Positions 1 through 8,145 of a stretch of DNA of 64,000 bases are shown piece after piece (within the stretch, counting starts at the first letter, position 1; each line of letters begins with the position of its first letter). The notes beneath the pieces were generated by a model. It was not told the DNA's origin. It worked only from the letters and a program-made list of their open reading frames with translations, and did no database searches. The translations under genes were made by a program, and so were the position numbers. The stretch lies in contig NZ_SZPQ01000003.1 of assembly GCF_005217455.1 (NCBI RefSeq), positions 269,149 through 333,148 of the forward strand, given 5' to 3'. Source of the DNA: Martelella alba. GTDB lineage: Bacteria > Pseudomonadota > Gammaproteobacteria > Enterobacterales > Enterobacteriaceae.

Positions 1-785
1 GCTGGACATTGCTGGCTGTTTCCCTTTGCATCCTGTTCGTGTTCGCCCGCGAGACGTTGCGTCTGACCGGTAGCGCGCGCCGCCGGATGATTGTGGCGTT
101 GCTGCTGATGATCGAGGCGGTGGTGTTTTTCGTCCTCTACAGCCAGATGCCCACGTCGCTGAATTTCTTCGCCATTCATAATGTCGGGCATGTGGTGCTC
201 GGTTATACTTTTCAGCCGGAGCAGTTCCAGTCCCTTAATCCGATGTGGATCATGCTGGCCAGTCCGTTATTGGCGGCGGTGTATAACGTGATGGGCGATA
301 AACTGCCCATGCCGCATAAGTTCGCCATTGGCATGGTGCTGTGTTCCCTGGCCTTTCTGGTACTGCCCTTGGGGGCGAAATTCGCCTCGCAACAGGGCAT
401 CGTCGCGATTAAATGGCTGGTGATAAGCTACGCCTTGCAAAGTATCGGCGAGCTGATGATTTCCGGTCTTGGCCTGGCGATGGTGGCGCAACTGGTGCCC
501 CAGCGCCTGATGGGATTCATTATGGGCGCCTGGTTCCTGACCACGGCCGCGGCGGCGGTGATTGCCGGTAATGTCGCCGGGTTGACGGCGGTGCCCGGCG
601 ATGTCGCCGACCCCAAGGTTTCCCTGGCGGTTTACAGCCACGTTTTCCTGCAAATCGGTCTGGTGACCGCGGTCATCGCGGTGCTGATGATTGTGTTCGC
701 GCCCAGGCTGGCGCGCATGTCGCAACCGGATGCCGATACCGCCCCACAAGCCGGTTATGAAGCGCTGGCTGGCGGACAGTCCTGA
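1..785 (+). CDS. dtpA: Di/tripeptide permease DtpA-like, C-terminal part (window-truncated)
   Basis: This is the C-terminal half of a proton-coupled oligopeptide transporter (POT/PTR2 family) that imports di- and tripeptides across the inner membrane. The reading frame is open to the window edge, so the start lies upstream; about 259 residues of a usual ~500 are present. Several hydrophobic helices are visible. The stretch around [13 protein letters not shown] and [19 protein letters not shown] closely resembles E. coli DtpA (formerly TppB). A weak stem-loop without a T-run (796-816) follows the stop. Identification rests on remembered family sequence; DtpA is a better fit than DtpB but the two are close paralogues. 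Confidence 0.9.
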   Translation, partial: WTLLAVSLCILFVFARETLRLTGSARRRMIVALLLMIEAVVFFVLYSQMPTSLNFFAIHNVGHVVLGYTFQPEQFQSLNPMWIMLASPLLAAVYNVMGDKLPMPHKFAIGMVLCSLAFLVLPLGAKFASQQGIVAIKWLVISYALQSIGELMISGLGLAMVAQLVPQRLMGFIMGAWFLTTAAAAVIAGNVAGLTAVPGDVADPKVSLAVYSHVFLQIGLVTAVIAVLMIVFAPRLARMSQPDADTAPQAGYEALAGGQS

Positions 786-911
786 TTACCTAATGCGCCA
801 TCCTGGAAGGGTGGCGAGGTCAGCCTTCCGTATGCAATACGAATAACCTGATGAAAACACTATAAATTATAAATCATTACATTTTTTTGCTAGAACATTT
901 TTGAACTATAA

Positions 912-946
912 ACAAAATGATTCTCATTTGAATTCTCATTGTTATT
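912..946 (+). promoter_or_regulatory. Fur box upstream of fhuE
   Basis: Within an AT-rich 187-bp spacer, two overlapping copies of a GATAATGATAATC-like motif read AATGATTCTCATTTG and AATTCTCATTGTTAT. This is the layout of an iron-responsive Fur operator and lies 25-60 bp before the fhuE start. Inference: the fhuE-fhuD-fhuB operon is repressed by Fe-Fur. Confidence 0.75.
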
Positions 947-972
947 TATAGAACTTCTCTTGGGATGACTTC

Positions 973-3234
973 ATGGCTTCTTATTGGTTTGGATGGCACA
1001 AAAAACGGCACGTGCGAACACACGCCGGATATCAGACGCTGTTTCACCTTTCCCTGCTGGCGTTGGCGACGCCTATTTTGCTTAGCCCGGCGCCGGCGCA
1101 AGCCGCCGATAGCGGTGGCGATGACGCCGTAGCCGCCGCGGACAGGCAACAGAACAACCCGGCTACGGTTGTCGCCGCATCCCCGAAGGGGGCCGCGCAA
1201 CAACAGATTATCGTTAAAGCCAAGACCGACGCCGCAACCGACGGGCAACAGGACTATAGCGCCAAAACCACGCGCGCCGGCACAAAGATGCTGCTCACGC
1301 CGCGCGATGTGCCGCAGTCGGTGAGTATTATCACCAAGCAGCGCATGCTGGATCAAAACCTGCAAACGGTGGGCGAGGTATTGGATAACACCACCGGCAT
1401 CGAGACGGAAATCATCGACAGCGAGCGCGCCGCGTATTACTCCCGTGGTTTTTACATCAATAATTATCTGTATGATGGTATTCCCACTTCGGTGAGTGAT
1501 ACCTGGAATTTTGGCGATGCCGGCGAAGATACGGCCATTTATGACCGGATCGAAGTGGTGCGCGGCGCCACGGGCCTGATGACCGGCGCCGGTAATCCGG
1601 CGGCGGCGGTGAATATGGTGCGCAAGCATGCCGACAGTCGGGAATTCACCGGCAACCTCAGCGCCAGCTATGGCAGTTGGAACAACCAGCGTTACGTGGC
1701 GGATCTTGCCGGCCCGTTAAACGCATCGGGGACCGTGCGCGGCCGCATTATCGCCGGCTACCAGGACAAGGACGGCTGGCTGGATCGCTACCATAAAGAC
1801 AAAAAGTTCCTCTACGGGGTTGTGGACGCCGATATTACCGACCACACCACGCTATCCCTGGGCTACGATTATCAGGAAAGTCATACCGCCAACCCCACCT
1901 GGGGGGGCTTACCCACCTGGTATAGCGACGGCACGCGCACCCATTTTGATCGCAGTACCAGCGTATCGGCAAACTGGACACACTATAATCTTGATTCACG
2001 CAAGGTCTTCGCCAATATCAAGCATGATTTCGACAATGGCTGGACGTTGCGGGTGAACGGCACCCATGCGGAAGAAAAATTCGATGACAAGCTGCTTTAT
2101 ATTGAGGACTTTCCCGACGCGATAACCGGCGAAGGCATCTCCGGCTTCGGCAGCCTCGATAGGGGCACGCGCAAACTGGATTCGGTGGATACCTACGCCA
2201 GCGGGCCTTTTGAGCTGTTGGGCCGTCGGCACGAACTGGTGGCCGGCGTGAGCTATAGCCGGCAACACAATGTCTATTACAGCGCGGACGGTGAAATGGA
2301 TACCGAGCAGATGGGCAGTTTCAACGGCTGGAATGGCGATGTCGCCGAACCGGACTGGGGCGACTGGTATCTGGATAACGATGATGTGGTGCGGCAAAAA
2401 TCGGCTTATGGCGCTGTCCGTTTTTCGCTGGCCGATCCCTTGGCGCTTATCCTCGGCGCGCGTTACACGCAGTGGAGTACGGTGGGCAGCAGCGGCAATG
2501 TGAGTAAAGATCGCATTGCGCCTTATGGCGGTCTGGTTTATGACATTAACGACGCCTGGTCGGCTTTCGCCAGCTATACCTCCATTTTTCAGCCGCAGAC
2601 CAATCGCGATCGCAACGGACGTTATCTTGCGCCGGTCACGGGTAAGGACTATGAAGCCGGTCTGAAATCAGACTGGCTGAACGGCCGGCTGACGACGTCC
2701 TTCTCGGTGTTCCGCATTGAAGAAGACAATGTCGCGCAGGCCGATGGCGACAATTTTGTCAATAATACCAGCGAACAGGCCTATTATGCCGCGCAAGGCA
2801 CGGTCAGCAAGGGCGTGGAATTCGAACTCAACGGCGCGGTGACGGAAAACCTGCAAATGACCTTCGGCGCGACGCGCTATGTGGCGAAAGATAATACCGG
2901 AAGCCGCCTGAACAGCAATATGCCGCAAACCTCGTTGAAACTGTTTACCCGCTATCGTGTGCCGATGCTGCCGGCGTTGACCGTGGGCGGCGGTGTCAAC
3001 TGGCAAAATCGCACGTTCCAGGATGCGACGGGGCCGGACGGCGAGACCCACCGCGTTTACCAGGGCAGCTACCCGCTGGCCAATCTGTTTGCCCGCTACC
3101 AGATCAACAAGCAGGTAGCGGTGCAGGCCAATATCAACAACCTGTTCGATCGCGCCTATTATGCCTGGCTTAGCGATTATGCCGTCTATGGCGAGCCCCG
3201 CAATTATTCCGTCAGTTTGACCTATACATTCTGA
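973..3234 (+). CDS. fhuE: TonB-dependent ferric-coprogen/hydroxamate siderophore receptor FhuE
   Basis: This is an outer-membrane receptor that takes up ferric hydroxamate siderophores (coprogen, rhodotorulic acid type) using TonB energy. It has 753 residues against about 729 in E. coli FhuE. A long N-terminal signal region ends near PAQA (about residues 37-45). A plug domain follows at about 95-220, with PRDVPQSVSIIT, an RGF motif and the diagnostic VVRGATGLMTGAGNPAAAVN. The C-terminal beta-barrel includes SYTSIFQPQ and NINNLFDRAYY and ends in a terminal aromatic (YTF). The protein matches FhuE along its whole length by eye. It is the first gene of an iron-uptake operon behind a Fur box. Its exact ligand cannot be read from the sequence. 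Confidence 0.92.
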   Translation: MASYWFGWHKKRHVRTHAGYQTLFHLSLLALATPILLSPAPAQAADSGGDDAVAAADRQQNNPATVVAASPKGAAQQQIIVKAKTDAATDGQQDYSAKTTRAGTKMLLTPRDVPQSVSIITKQRMLDQNLQTVGEVLDNTTGIETEIIDSERAAYYSRGFYINNYLYDGIPTSVSDTWNFGDAGEDTAIYDRIEVVRGATGLMTGAGNPAAAVNMVRKHADSREFTGNLSASYGSWNNQRYVADLAGPLNASGTVRGRIIAGYQDKDGWLDRYHKDKKFLYGVVDADITDHTTLSLGYDYQESHTANPTWGGLPTWYSDGTRTHFDRSTSVSANWTHYNLDSRKVFANIKHDFDNGWTLRVNGTHAEEKFDDKLLYIEDFPDAITGEGISGFGSLDRGTRKLDSVDTYASGPFELLGRRHELVAGVSYSRQHNVYYSADGEMDTEQMGSFNGWNGDVAEPDWGDWYLDNDDVVRQKSAYGAVRFSLADPLALILGARYTQWSTVGSSGNVSKDRIAPYGGLVYDINDAWSAFASYTSIFQPQTNRDRNGRYLAPVTGKDYEAGLKSDWLNGRLTTSFSVFRIEEDNVAQADGDNFVNNTSEQAYYAAQGTVSKGVEFELNGAVTENLQMTFGATRYVAKDNTGSRLNSNMPQTSLKLFTRYRVPMLPALTVGGGVNWQNRTFQDATGPDGETHRVYQGSYPLANLFARYQINKQVAVQANINNLFDRAYYAWLSDYAVYGEPRNYSVSLTYTF

Positions 3235-3344
3235 GGGTGGCAATTGATGTCGAGACAGTACGGTATCGGATGGGCGAAGGGGGCGTTGGCGCCGTCCGGC
3301 GCGCCACACGGGCAAAATGGCCTGCTATCGGGGCGGATCCGTTA

Positions 3345-4241
3345 ATGGCGGACCGCATGTCCGCCATGGATGCGAGTCGGCGTCGCCTGCTGACCGCGCT
3401 GATGTTGGCGCCATGGCTGTCCGGCGGACGGGTCCACGCCGCCCCGCCTGTCGCTACGCGTATTATCGCCCTGGAATGGCTACCACTGGAATTGCTGTTT
3501 GCGCTGAATGTGACGCCGCTGGCGGTGGCCGACACCCATGGCTACCGACAATGGGTGCGAAAGCCGGCGCTACCGGCCGGGGTTCTCGACGTCGGTCTGC
3601 GCACCGAACCCAACCTGGAGTATATCGCCGCGCTGAATCCGGATCTGCTCCTGTACTCTCAGGGGTACGGTCCGCGCGCCGCGCAACTCCATGCCATCGC
3701 CCCCGCCATGGCGTTCAATTTTACCGATGGGCGCGGTCAGCCCTTGCAAACGGTGCGTGCCGGGCTGTTGGCCCTGGCGGAACGTCTGGGGGAGGTGGCG
3801 GCGGCCCGGGCGCATCTGGCCGATTTCGATCGCCGGCTGGTGGAGGCCCGCGCGCGATTGGGTTCCTATCGGCGACAACCGTTGCTGGTGTTCACGTTGC
3901 TTGACGACCGCCATGCGGTGGTGCTTGGCGGCAATAGTCTGTTTGGCGGGGTCATGCGGCAACTTGATATTGATAATGCCTGGCAGGGGGAAAGCAGCTT
4001 TTGGGGCACGGCGCAAGTGGGTATTGAGCGTCTGGCGTCGCTGCCGCCGGCGCGGGCCATATGCCTGGATCACGGCGATGGCGCCGTCAGGGCGCGTCTG
4101 GCCGCAACGCCGCTATGGCGGGCGATTCCGTTTGTCCGCCGGGATAGTTTGCGCACCGTGCCCGCTATCTGGCTTTTTGGCGCCACCCTGACCGCTTTGC
4201 GATTTTGCCGTATGCTGCAATCCCTGGAGAGCCAATGGTAA
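3345..4241 (+). CDS. fhuD: Periplasmic ferric-hydroxamate binding protein FhuD
   Basis: This class III periplasmic binding protein hands ferric hydroxamates from the outer-membrane receptor to the FhuB permease. From the ATG at 3345 it has 298 residues (E. coli FhuD has 296). A twin-arginine-like signal (SRRRLLTALML) is followed by an AxA-type cleavage site (VHAAP). Conserved FhuD blocks are ALEWLPLELLFAL, DVGLRTEPNLE, NAWQGESSFWG and ATPLWRAIPFVR. The frame is open back to a GTG at 3237, but that extension is low-complexity and falls upstream of the signal. Starts at 3345, 3357 or 3366 are all possible. It lies directly downstream of fhuE and upstream of fhuB. Confidence 0.92.
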   Translation: MADRMSAMDASRRRLLTALMLAPWLSGGRVHAAPPVATRIIALEWLPLELLFALNVTPLAVADTHGYRQWVRKPALPAGVLDVGLRTEPNLEYIAALNPDLLLYSQGYGPRAAQLHAIAPAMAFNFTDGRGQPLQTVRAGLLALAERLGEVAAARAHLADFDRRLVEARARLGSYRRQPLLVFTLLDDRHAVVLGGNSLFGGVMRQLDIDNAWQGESSFWGTAQVGIERLASLPPARAICLDHGDGAVRARLAATPLWRAIPFVRRDSLRTVPAIWLFGATLTALRFCRMLQSLESQW

Positions 4242-4335
4242 AGCCCGCGTCCACCGGTTCGTTTACCCCCGGCGCATTCGTTCGAACGCGGGGATACCCG
4301 GCCGGCGATCACCTTCTCGGGCGAATGGCGACACC

Positions 4336-6327
4336 ATGTTGAAACGATCGTTTTTTTTATCCGCCGCACTGCCGGCACTGATGTTCTTAGCCGCCCTGAC
4401 GCTCAGTGTCATTAATGCCCGGCAGGCGCTGCCCTGGCGTTTCTGGCCTGAGGCGATCGTGCGGCCCGATGCCGCGGATATCCGACAGGTTCTGTTTCAT
4501 TACAGCGTATTGCCGCGCCTGGCCGTTTCATTACTGGCCGGCGCCGGCCTGGCGCTGGCCGGTGTCTTGTTTCAGCAGGTCTTGCGTAATCCCCTGGCGG
4601 AACCGGCCACCCTGGGTGTTTCCAGCGGCGCGCAACTGGGGGTGGTTTTAGCGGGTCTGGGGTGGCTTCCCGGCGGCGCGGCGGCGCAACAATGGGCGGC
4701 CTTGCTGGGCGCATTGACCGTTGGCGCGCTGGTATTCGGCACCGCGTGGGGAAAGCGGTTGTCGCCAGTAACCCTGATTTTGGCGGGATTGGTATTCAGC
4801 CTGTATTGCAGCGCCATCAACAGCTTGCTGGCGCTGTTTCATTATCAGGATTTACAAGATGTGTTTTTATGGAGCAGCGGGGCATTGAATCAGCAGGATT
4901 GGCAATCGGTTCAGTTTTTGCTGCCGCGTCTCGGCCTGGGGTTAATACTGGCGTTATTGCTAAACCGGCCGTTGACGCTGTTGGGCGTCGACGACAATGT
5001 CGCGCGTCAGCTCGGCCTGGGATTATCCGCCGCCCGGCTTGCGGCGCTGGCGCTGGCAATCACATTGAGCGCCATGGTGGTCAATGCGGTGGGCGTGGTG
5101 GGTTTCATTGGTCTGTTCGCGCCGCAACTGGCGAAGTGGCTTGGCGCCCGCCGCTTATCCCAGCGTTTGTTGTTGGCGCCGCTGGCGGGCGCCTTACTGC
5201 TGTGGCTTACCGATCAGGCTATGGTGCTGCTGGCGCGGGCGTGGCGGGACGTGCCTACCGGCGCCGCCACCGCGCTGCTTGGCGCGCCGCTTTTGCTTTG
5301 GCTGCTGCCCCGTTTGCGCCATGCCTCGCCGCCGGGCTCCGGGGAACATGGCGAGGCGCGCGCCGAGCGCCGCCGGCCGGGATGGTGGATCGCGGCCGGC
5401 GTGGCGCTGTTGTTGTGCGGTCTGGCGGCAGCGTTACTGATCGGCCGCGACGGCCATGGGGTAAACTGGGCGGGCGGGGAAATAGGGCGCCTGTTGCCCT
5501 GGCGCTGGCCGCGCGCGTTGGCGGCGCTTAGCGCCGGTCTGATGCTGGCCGCCGCCGGCACCCTGACCCAAAAACTGACCGCCAATGTCATGGGCAGCCC
5601 TGAGGTGCTCGGGATCAGCGCCGGCGCGGCATCGGCGGTCATACTGTCGCTGTTTTTCCTGCCCGCCGAGGGATTCGGCGAAAAGTTGCTGGCGGGGAGC
5701 GTCGGAGCCGCGGCGACCCTTGCCGCTATTCTAGCGGCAAGCGGACGCCGGCATTTCTCCACTCAGCGTCTGCTGTTGGCGGGCATTGCGCTGGGCACGC
5801 TGTTTTCCGCGGTGATTTCGCTGTTGCTGGCCAGCGGCGATCCGCGGCTCGGCGACCTGCTGGACTGGATTTCCGGCTCAACGTATGGCGTGTCGGCGCC
5901 GCAAGCGGTGGCCGGCGCCGTTCTCGCCCTGTTATTACTGCTGCTGACGCCGCTTTGCCGCCGCTGGCTGAACGTGTTGCCATTGGGCCTGGACGCCGTT
6001 CGTTCGCTGGGCGTGCCGCCGGCGCTGTCCCGCCTGATCATTTTGCTGCTGGCGGCGGTGCTGACCGCCGGCGCCACCTTGACGGTGGGGCCGTTGAGTT
6101 TCGTTGGGCTAATGGCTCCCCATATGGCGCGCATGCTGGGTTTCCGGCGCGCAATGCCGCAGTTGGCCGCGGCGGCGATCATTGGCGCCGCCTTGATGTT
6201 GGCGGCCGATTGGTGCGGCCGAATCGTGATGTTCCCCAATCAGATCCCGGCGGGTCTGCTGGCGACGTTTATCGGCGCGCCTTATTTTGTTTTTCTGCTG
6301 CGCCGACAGGGCAAAGACACGCAATAA
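4336..6327 (+). CDS. fhuB: Ferric-hydroxamate ABC permease FhuB (double-length)
   Basis: This inner-membrane permease of the ferric-hydroxamate ABC importer is a tandem fusion of two BtuC/FecCD-type halves, as in E. coli FhuB (663 versus 660 residues). The first half (about 1-330) carries VLFQQVLRNPLAEPATLGV, the second (about 350-660) carries MGSPEVLGISAGAA and GPLSFVGLMAPHMARMLGFRR. About 20 membrane segments are expected. The usual order is fhuA-C-D-B; here the ATPase gene fhuC is missing and only 94 bp separate fhuD from fhuB. A 34-codon ORF starting inside the end of fhuD (4235-4339) ends across the fhuB start and could couple translation. The ATPase must come from elsewhere on the genome. 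Confidence 0.93.
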   Translation: MLKRSFFLSAALPALMFLAALTLSVINARQALPWRFWPEAIVRPDAADIRQVLFHYSVLPRLAVSLLAGAGLALAGVLFQQVLRNPLAEPATLGVSSGAQLGVVLAGLGWLPGGAAAQQWAALLGALTVGALVFGTAWGKRLSPVTLILAGLVFSLYCSAINSLLALFHYQDLQDVFLWSSGALNQQDWQSVQFLLPRLGLGLILALLLNRPLTLLGVDDNVARQLGLGLSAARLAALALAITLSAMVVNAVGVVGFIGLFAPQLAKWLGARRLSQRLLLAPLAGALLLWLTDQAMVLLARAWRDVPTGAATALLGAPLLLWLLPRLRHASPPGSGEHGEARAERRRPGWWIAAGVALLLCGLAAALLIGRDGHGVNWAGGEIGRLLPWRWPRALAALSAGLMLAAAGTLTQKLTANVMGSPEVLGISAGAASAVILSLFFLPAEGFGEKLLAGSVGAAATLAAILAASGRRHFSTQRLLLAGIALGTLFSAVISLLLASGDPRLGDLLDWISGSTYGVSAPQAVAGAVLALLLLLLTPLCRRWLNVLPLGLDAVRSLGVPPALSRLIILLLAAVLTAGATLTVGPLSFVGLMAPHMARMLGFRRAMPQLAAAAIIGAALMLAADWCGRIVMFPNQIPAGLLATFIGAPYFVFLLRRQGKDTQ

Positions 6328-6381
6328 GGCCCCCGCCCGAGCACGTTGGAACCTGTACTGCCTCTTTGCCGGGCGCGCGAT

Positions 6382-6407
6382 GCAACTCGAAGTATGTAGA
6401 GTCTATA
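6382..6407 (+). repeat. YPAL/ERIC-like palindrome arm (left)
   Basis: The run GCAACTCGAAGTATG, followed by TAGAGTCTATA, resembles the right-hand end of palindromic intergenic repeats common in Yersinia, Serratia and Pectobacterium. An inverted copy lies at 6731-6752. Family assignment is from memory. Confidence 0.5.
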
Positions 6408-6474
6408 ACGTGAAATAGCGTGGGGCGGTACGCATAAAGGCTATTTCGCCGGTGGGATGGCGGCAAATAGACAG

Positions 6475-6657
6475 TCAGTTATTGCGGGCTTTTTCCTCTA
6501 CTAATACCAGGGGTATTTTTCCGGCGCTGGCGGCAATATTGTATGCCAATAGGCAGACCTCGCCGCAACAGGTATTGTCACAATGATATTCGTAATCAAT
6601 CCAGCAGCGGAATCTCCCGTCCCCAGGACGCTGTAAAGTGAAATGGTTTTTTGCCAT
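6475..6657 (-). CDS. Hypothetical 60-residue cysteine-rich protein
   Basis: This short ORF starts at an ATG at 6657 with a GGGAG element only three bases upstream, a short spacing. The frame is open a further 65 codons upstream (to 6852), but that part crosses the repeat arm and looks non-coding. The product contains a tight cysteine cluster, CDNTCCGEVC, preceded by RFRCWIDYEYH, and could bind metal. I do not recognise the family. It sits between two inverted repeat arms, so it may be cargo of a small repeat element or a chance ORF. Confidence 0.3.
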   Translation of the reverse strand: MAKNHFTLQRPGDGRFRCWIDYEYHCDNTCCGEVCLLAYNIAASAGKIPLVLVEEKARNN

Positions 6658-6730
6658 AAGCTCCCGTAGCCGAATAAATGTCAGGGCCGAGGGATTATGG
6701 AAACCTATTCTTATACAGAATCGATTCATA

Positions 6731-6772
6731 TATACCCCATACTTCAAGTTGCCTCTTTGTTGGCTGCATTCG
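6731..6772 (-). repeat. YPAL/ERIC-like palindrome arm (right)
   Basis: The plus-strand text TATACCCCATACTTCAAG, continuing into GTTGCCTCTTTGTTGGCTGC, is the inverted partner of the arm at 6382-6407: GCAACTTGAAGTATG on the minus strand against GCAACTCGAAGTATG on the plus strand. The core TTGTTGGCTGCATTCGC is one I associate with enterobacterial palindromic repeats. Confidence 0.5.
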
Positions 6773-6994
6773 CTAATATGATGACTGGGATCGGCATCGG
6801 CGGTTAATGGAGACAACGTGAATGAGCAGAGTATATCAAAGTCAAAAGACAATAGCAGTTATCATTACAAAAGGGAAAAGCAATCAGTTTAATCTTGACG
6901 AGGATATAACCCTTAAAAAAATACGGAAATAAACGCGCCATAGGCCACATTGTTTCTTTTCCATGCCGCCGTGTTATCGGCGGTGGATATTCGC

Positions 6995-7795
6995 TTAGGC
7001 AATAACGAATGCGGGCGCATCCAAAAGGGCGTCCGCCGGTAAAGCGATAGTAAACCGGTCAAGCAGTAGCCGGCGCAGTTCAGGATAGTCGGCTAACCGC
7101 CAGGTACTGCGCTCTTCGCCGTCCCATAAGGTCACGTCTCGGTTTATTACGGAAATACGGCCCTTCTCGGTAAAAAGGTTCAGCATGATATTGGTTTTGA
7201 AAATAGATGAATCGTGCGTTGCGACAAAATAATTAGACAGCTCAAAATCTATGGGGTAGTCAGTGGCGAGTTCCGATACCCAAAGATCCCTTTCCATTCC
7301 GTCGCTCCGGGTACGCAAAATCCAGTCTTGTTGTTCACGCGCGAACCAGTGGTCGCCGTTGTTATGGGCTGATCGCTGTTCGGTTTCGATAAGGGGAAGG
7401 GGGATAACCGATGCGGGGCCGCCAAAGCCGGGATCGGCGACAAAGCGTCCTTCCGGGAGGTGAACAAGGGCGAACATATGCGTGCGGGATGACTCGGTTT
7501 TCGGCGCCGCGAGCACCACCCGCGCCAGATGGCAGGACACCCGGAACCCGATCTGGCCCATTGCCGCGGCAAACAAGGTGACGTGCTCAAAGCAATATCC
7601 GCCGCGTCGCGCCTGGACCAATTTCTGTTGCAGGCTGGCCAGACCGAGGTCAATCCGCCGGCCGAGCAACACATCAAGGTTCTCGAAGGGGATGGCCCGC
7701 ATATGCGCCCCTAATAGCCCCGTCAGGGTGTCAAGGTCGGTCCGGACGGTACCTTGCCAGTCGATACGCTGCAAATAGGCGTCAAGATCAATCAT
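6995..7795 (-). CDS. Arylamine N-acetyltransferase (NAT/NhoA family)
   Basis: This cytoplasmic enzyme transfers the acetyl group of acetyl-CoA to arylamines, hydrazines or N-hydroxyarylamines. It has 266 residues from the ATG at 7795; the family is usually 270-285. The catalytic triad is visible: Cys in RRGGYCFEHV, His in SRTHMFALV and Asp in VADPGFGG. The start was chosen because it lies after GAGAAGTGACGATA and gives the usual MIDLDAYLQRI N-terminus; upstream in-frame codons to 7933 add a sequence without family character. It stands alone and diverges from the peptidase pair at 8146. Confidence 0.92.
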   Translation of the reverse strand: MIDLDAYLQRIDWQGTVRTDLDTLTGLLGAHMRAIPFENLDVLLGRRIDLGLASLQQKLVQARRGGYCFEHVTLFAAAMGQIGFRVSCHLARVVLAAPKTESSRTHMFALVHLPEGRFVADPGFGGPASVIPLPLIETEQRSAHNNGDHWFAREQQDWILRTRSDGMERDLWVSELATDYPIDFELSNYFVATHDSSIFKTNIMLNLFTEKGRISVINRDVTLWDGEERSTWRLADYPELRRLLLDRFTIALPADALLDAPAFVIA

Positions 7796-8145
7796 TATCG
7801 TCACTTCTCTCATGTTAGTGGGGGGAAAGCGCCGCCCCGCCCGAGCCAGTAGACGAGAATACTCTGTTATGCGGCGCCAAGCTAGCAGGCCGCCGTCCGG
7901 CCCTTTCCATCCCGGGCCGGCGTCGCTCATCATCGCGCCGGACCCTGTTATCCGACATTTAAGATTAATCGTCCTGGAATTGAAGCCACCCAGGTTCTAA
8001 CGTGAGAATAAAGCGCGTTGTTTGACACGTCCCTACCCGAAACCGCGCGCGTTGCCTCGCGACGGTCAGCGGGCGGACGCCGTTGATGAAGAGGCGCTGT
8101 GAGGTATGACGGGTTTGTAAGGCACCTACACCTGGCAATGGAGTC
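7796..8145. other. Divergent intergenic region, 350 bp
   Basis: This spacer between the N-acetyltransferase and the S53 peptidase must contain both promoters. No convincing operator, RNA or terminator was seen. A GAGGTATGACGGG string near 8101 resembles part of the palindromic repeats elsewhere in the window but is too short to call. Confidence 0.4.

Noticed and set aside
6475..6657. FhuF-like ferric reductase suggested by the cysteine cluster near fhuB
   Set aside because: The FhuF [2Fe-2S] motif has paired cysteines spaced differently and lies at the end of a ~260-residue protein; the 60-residue ORF does not fit.
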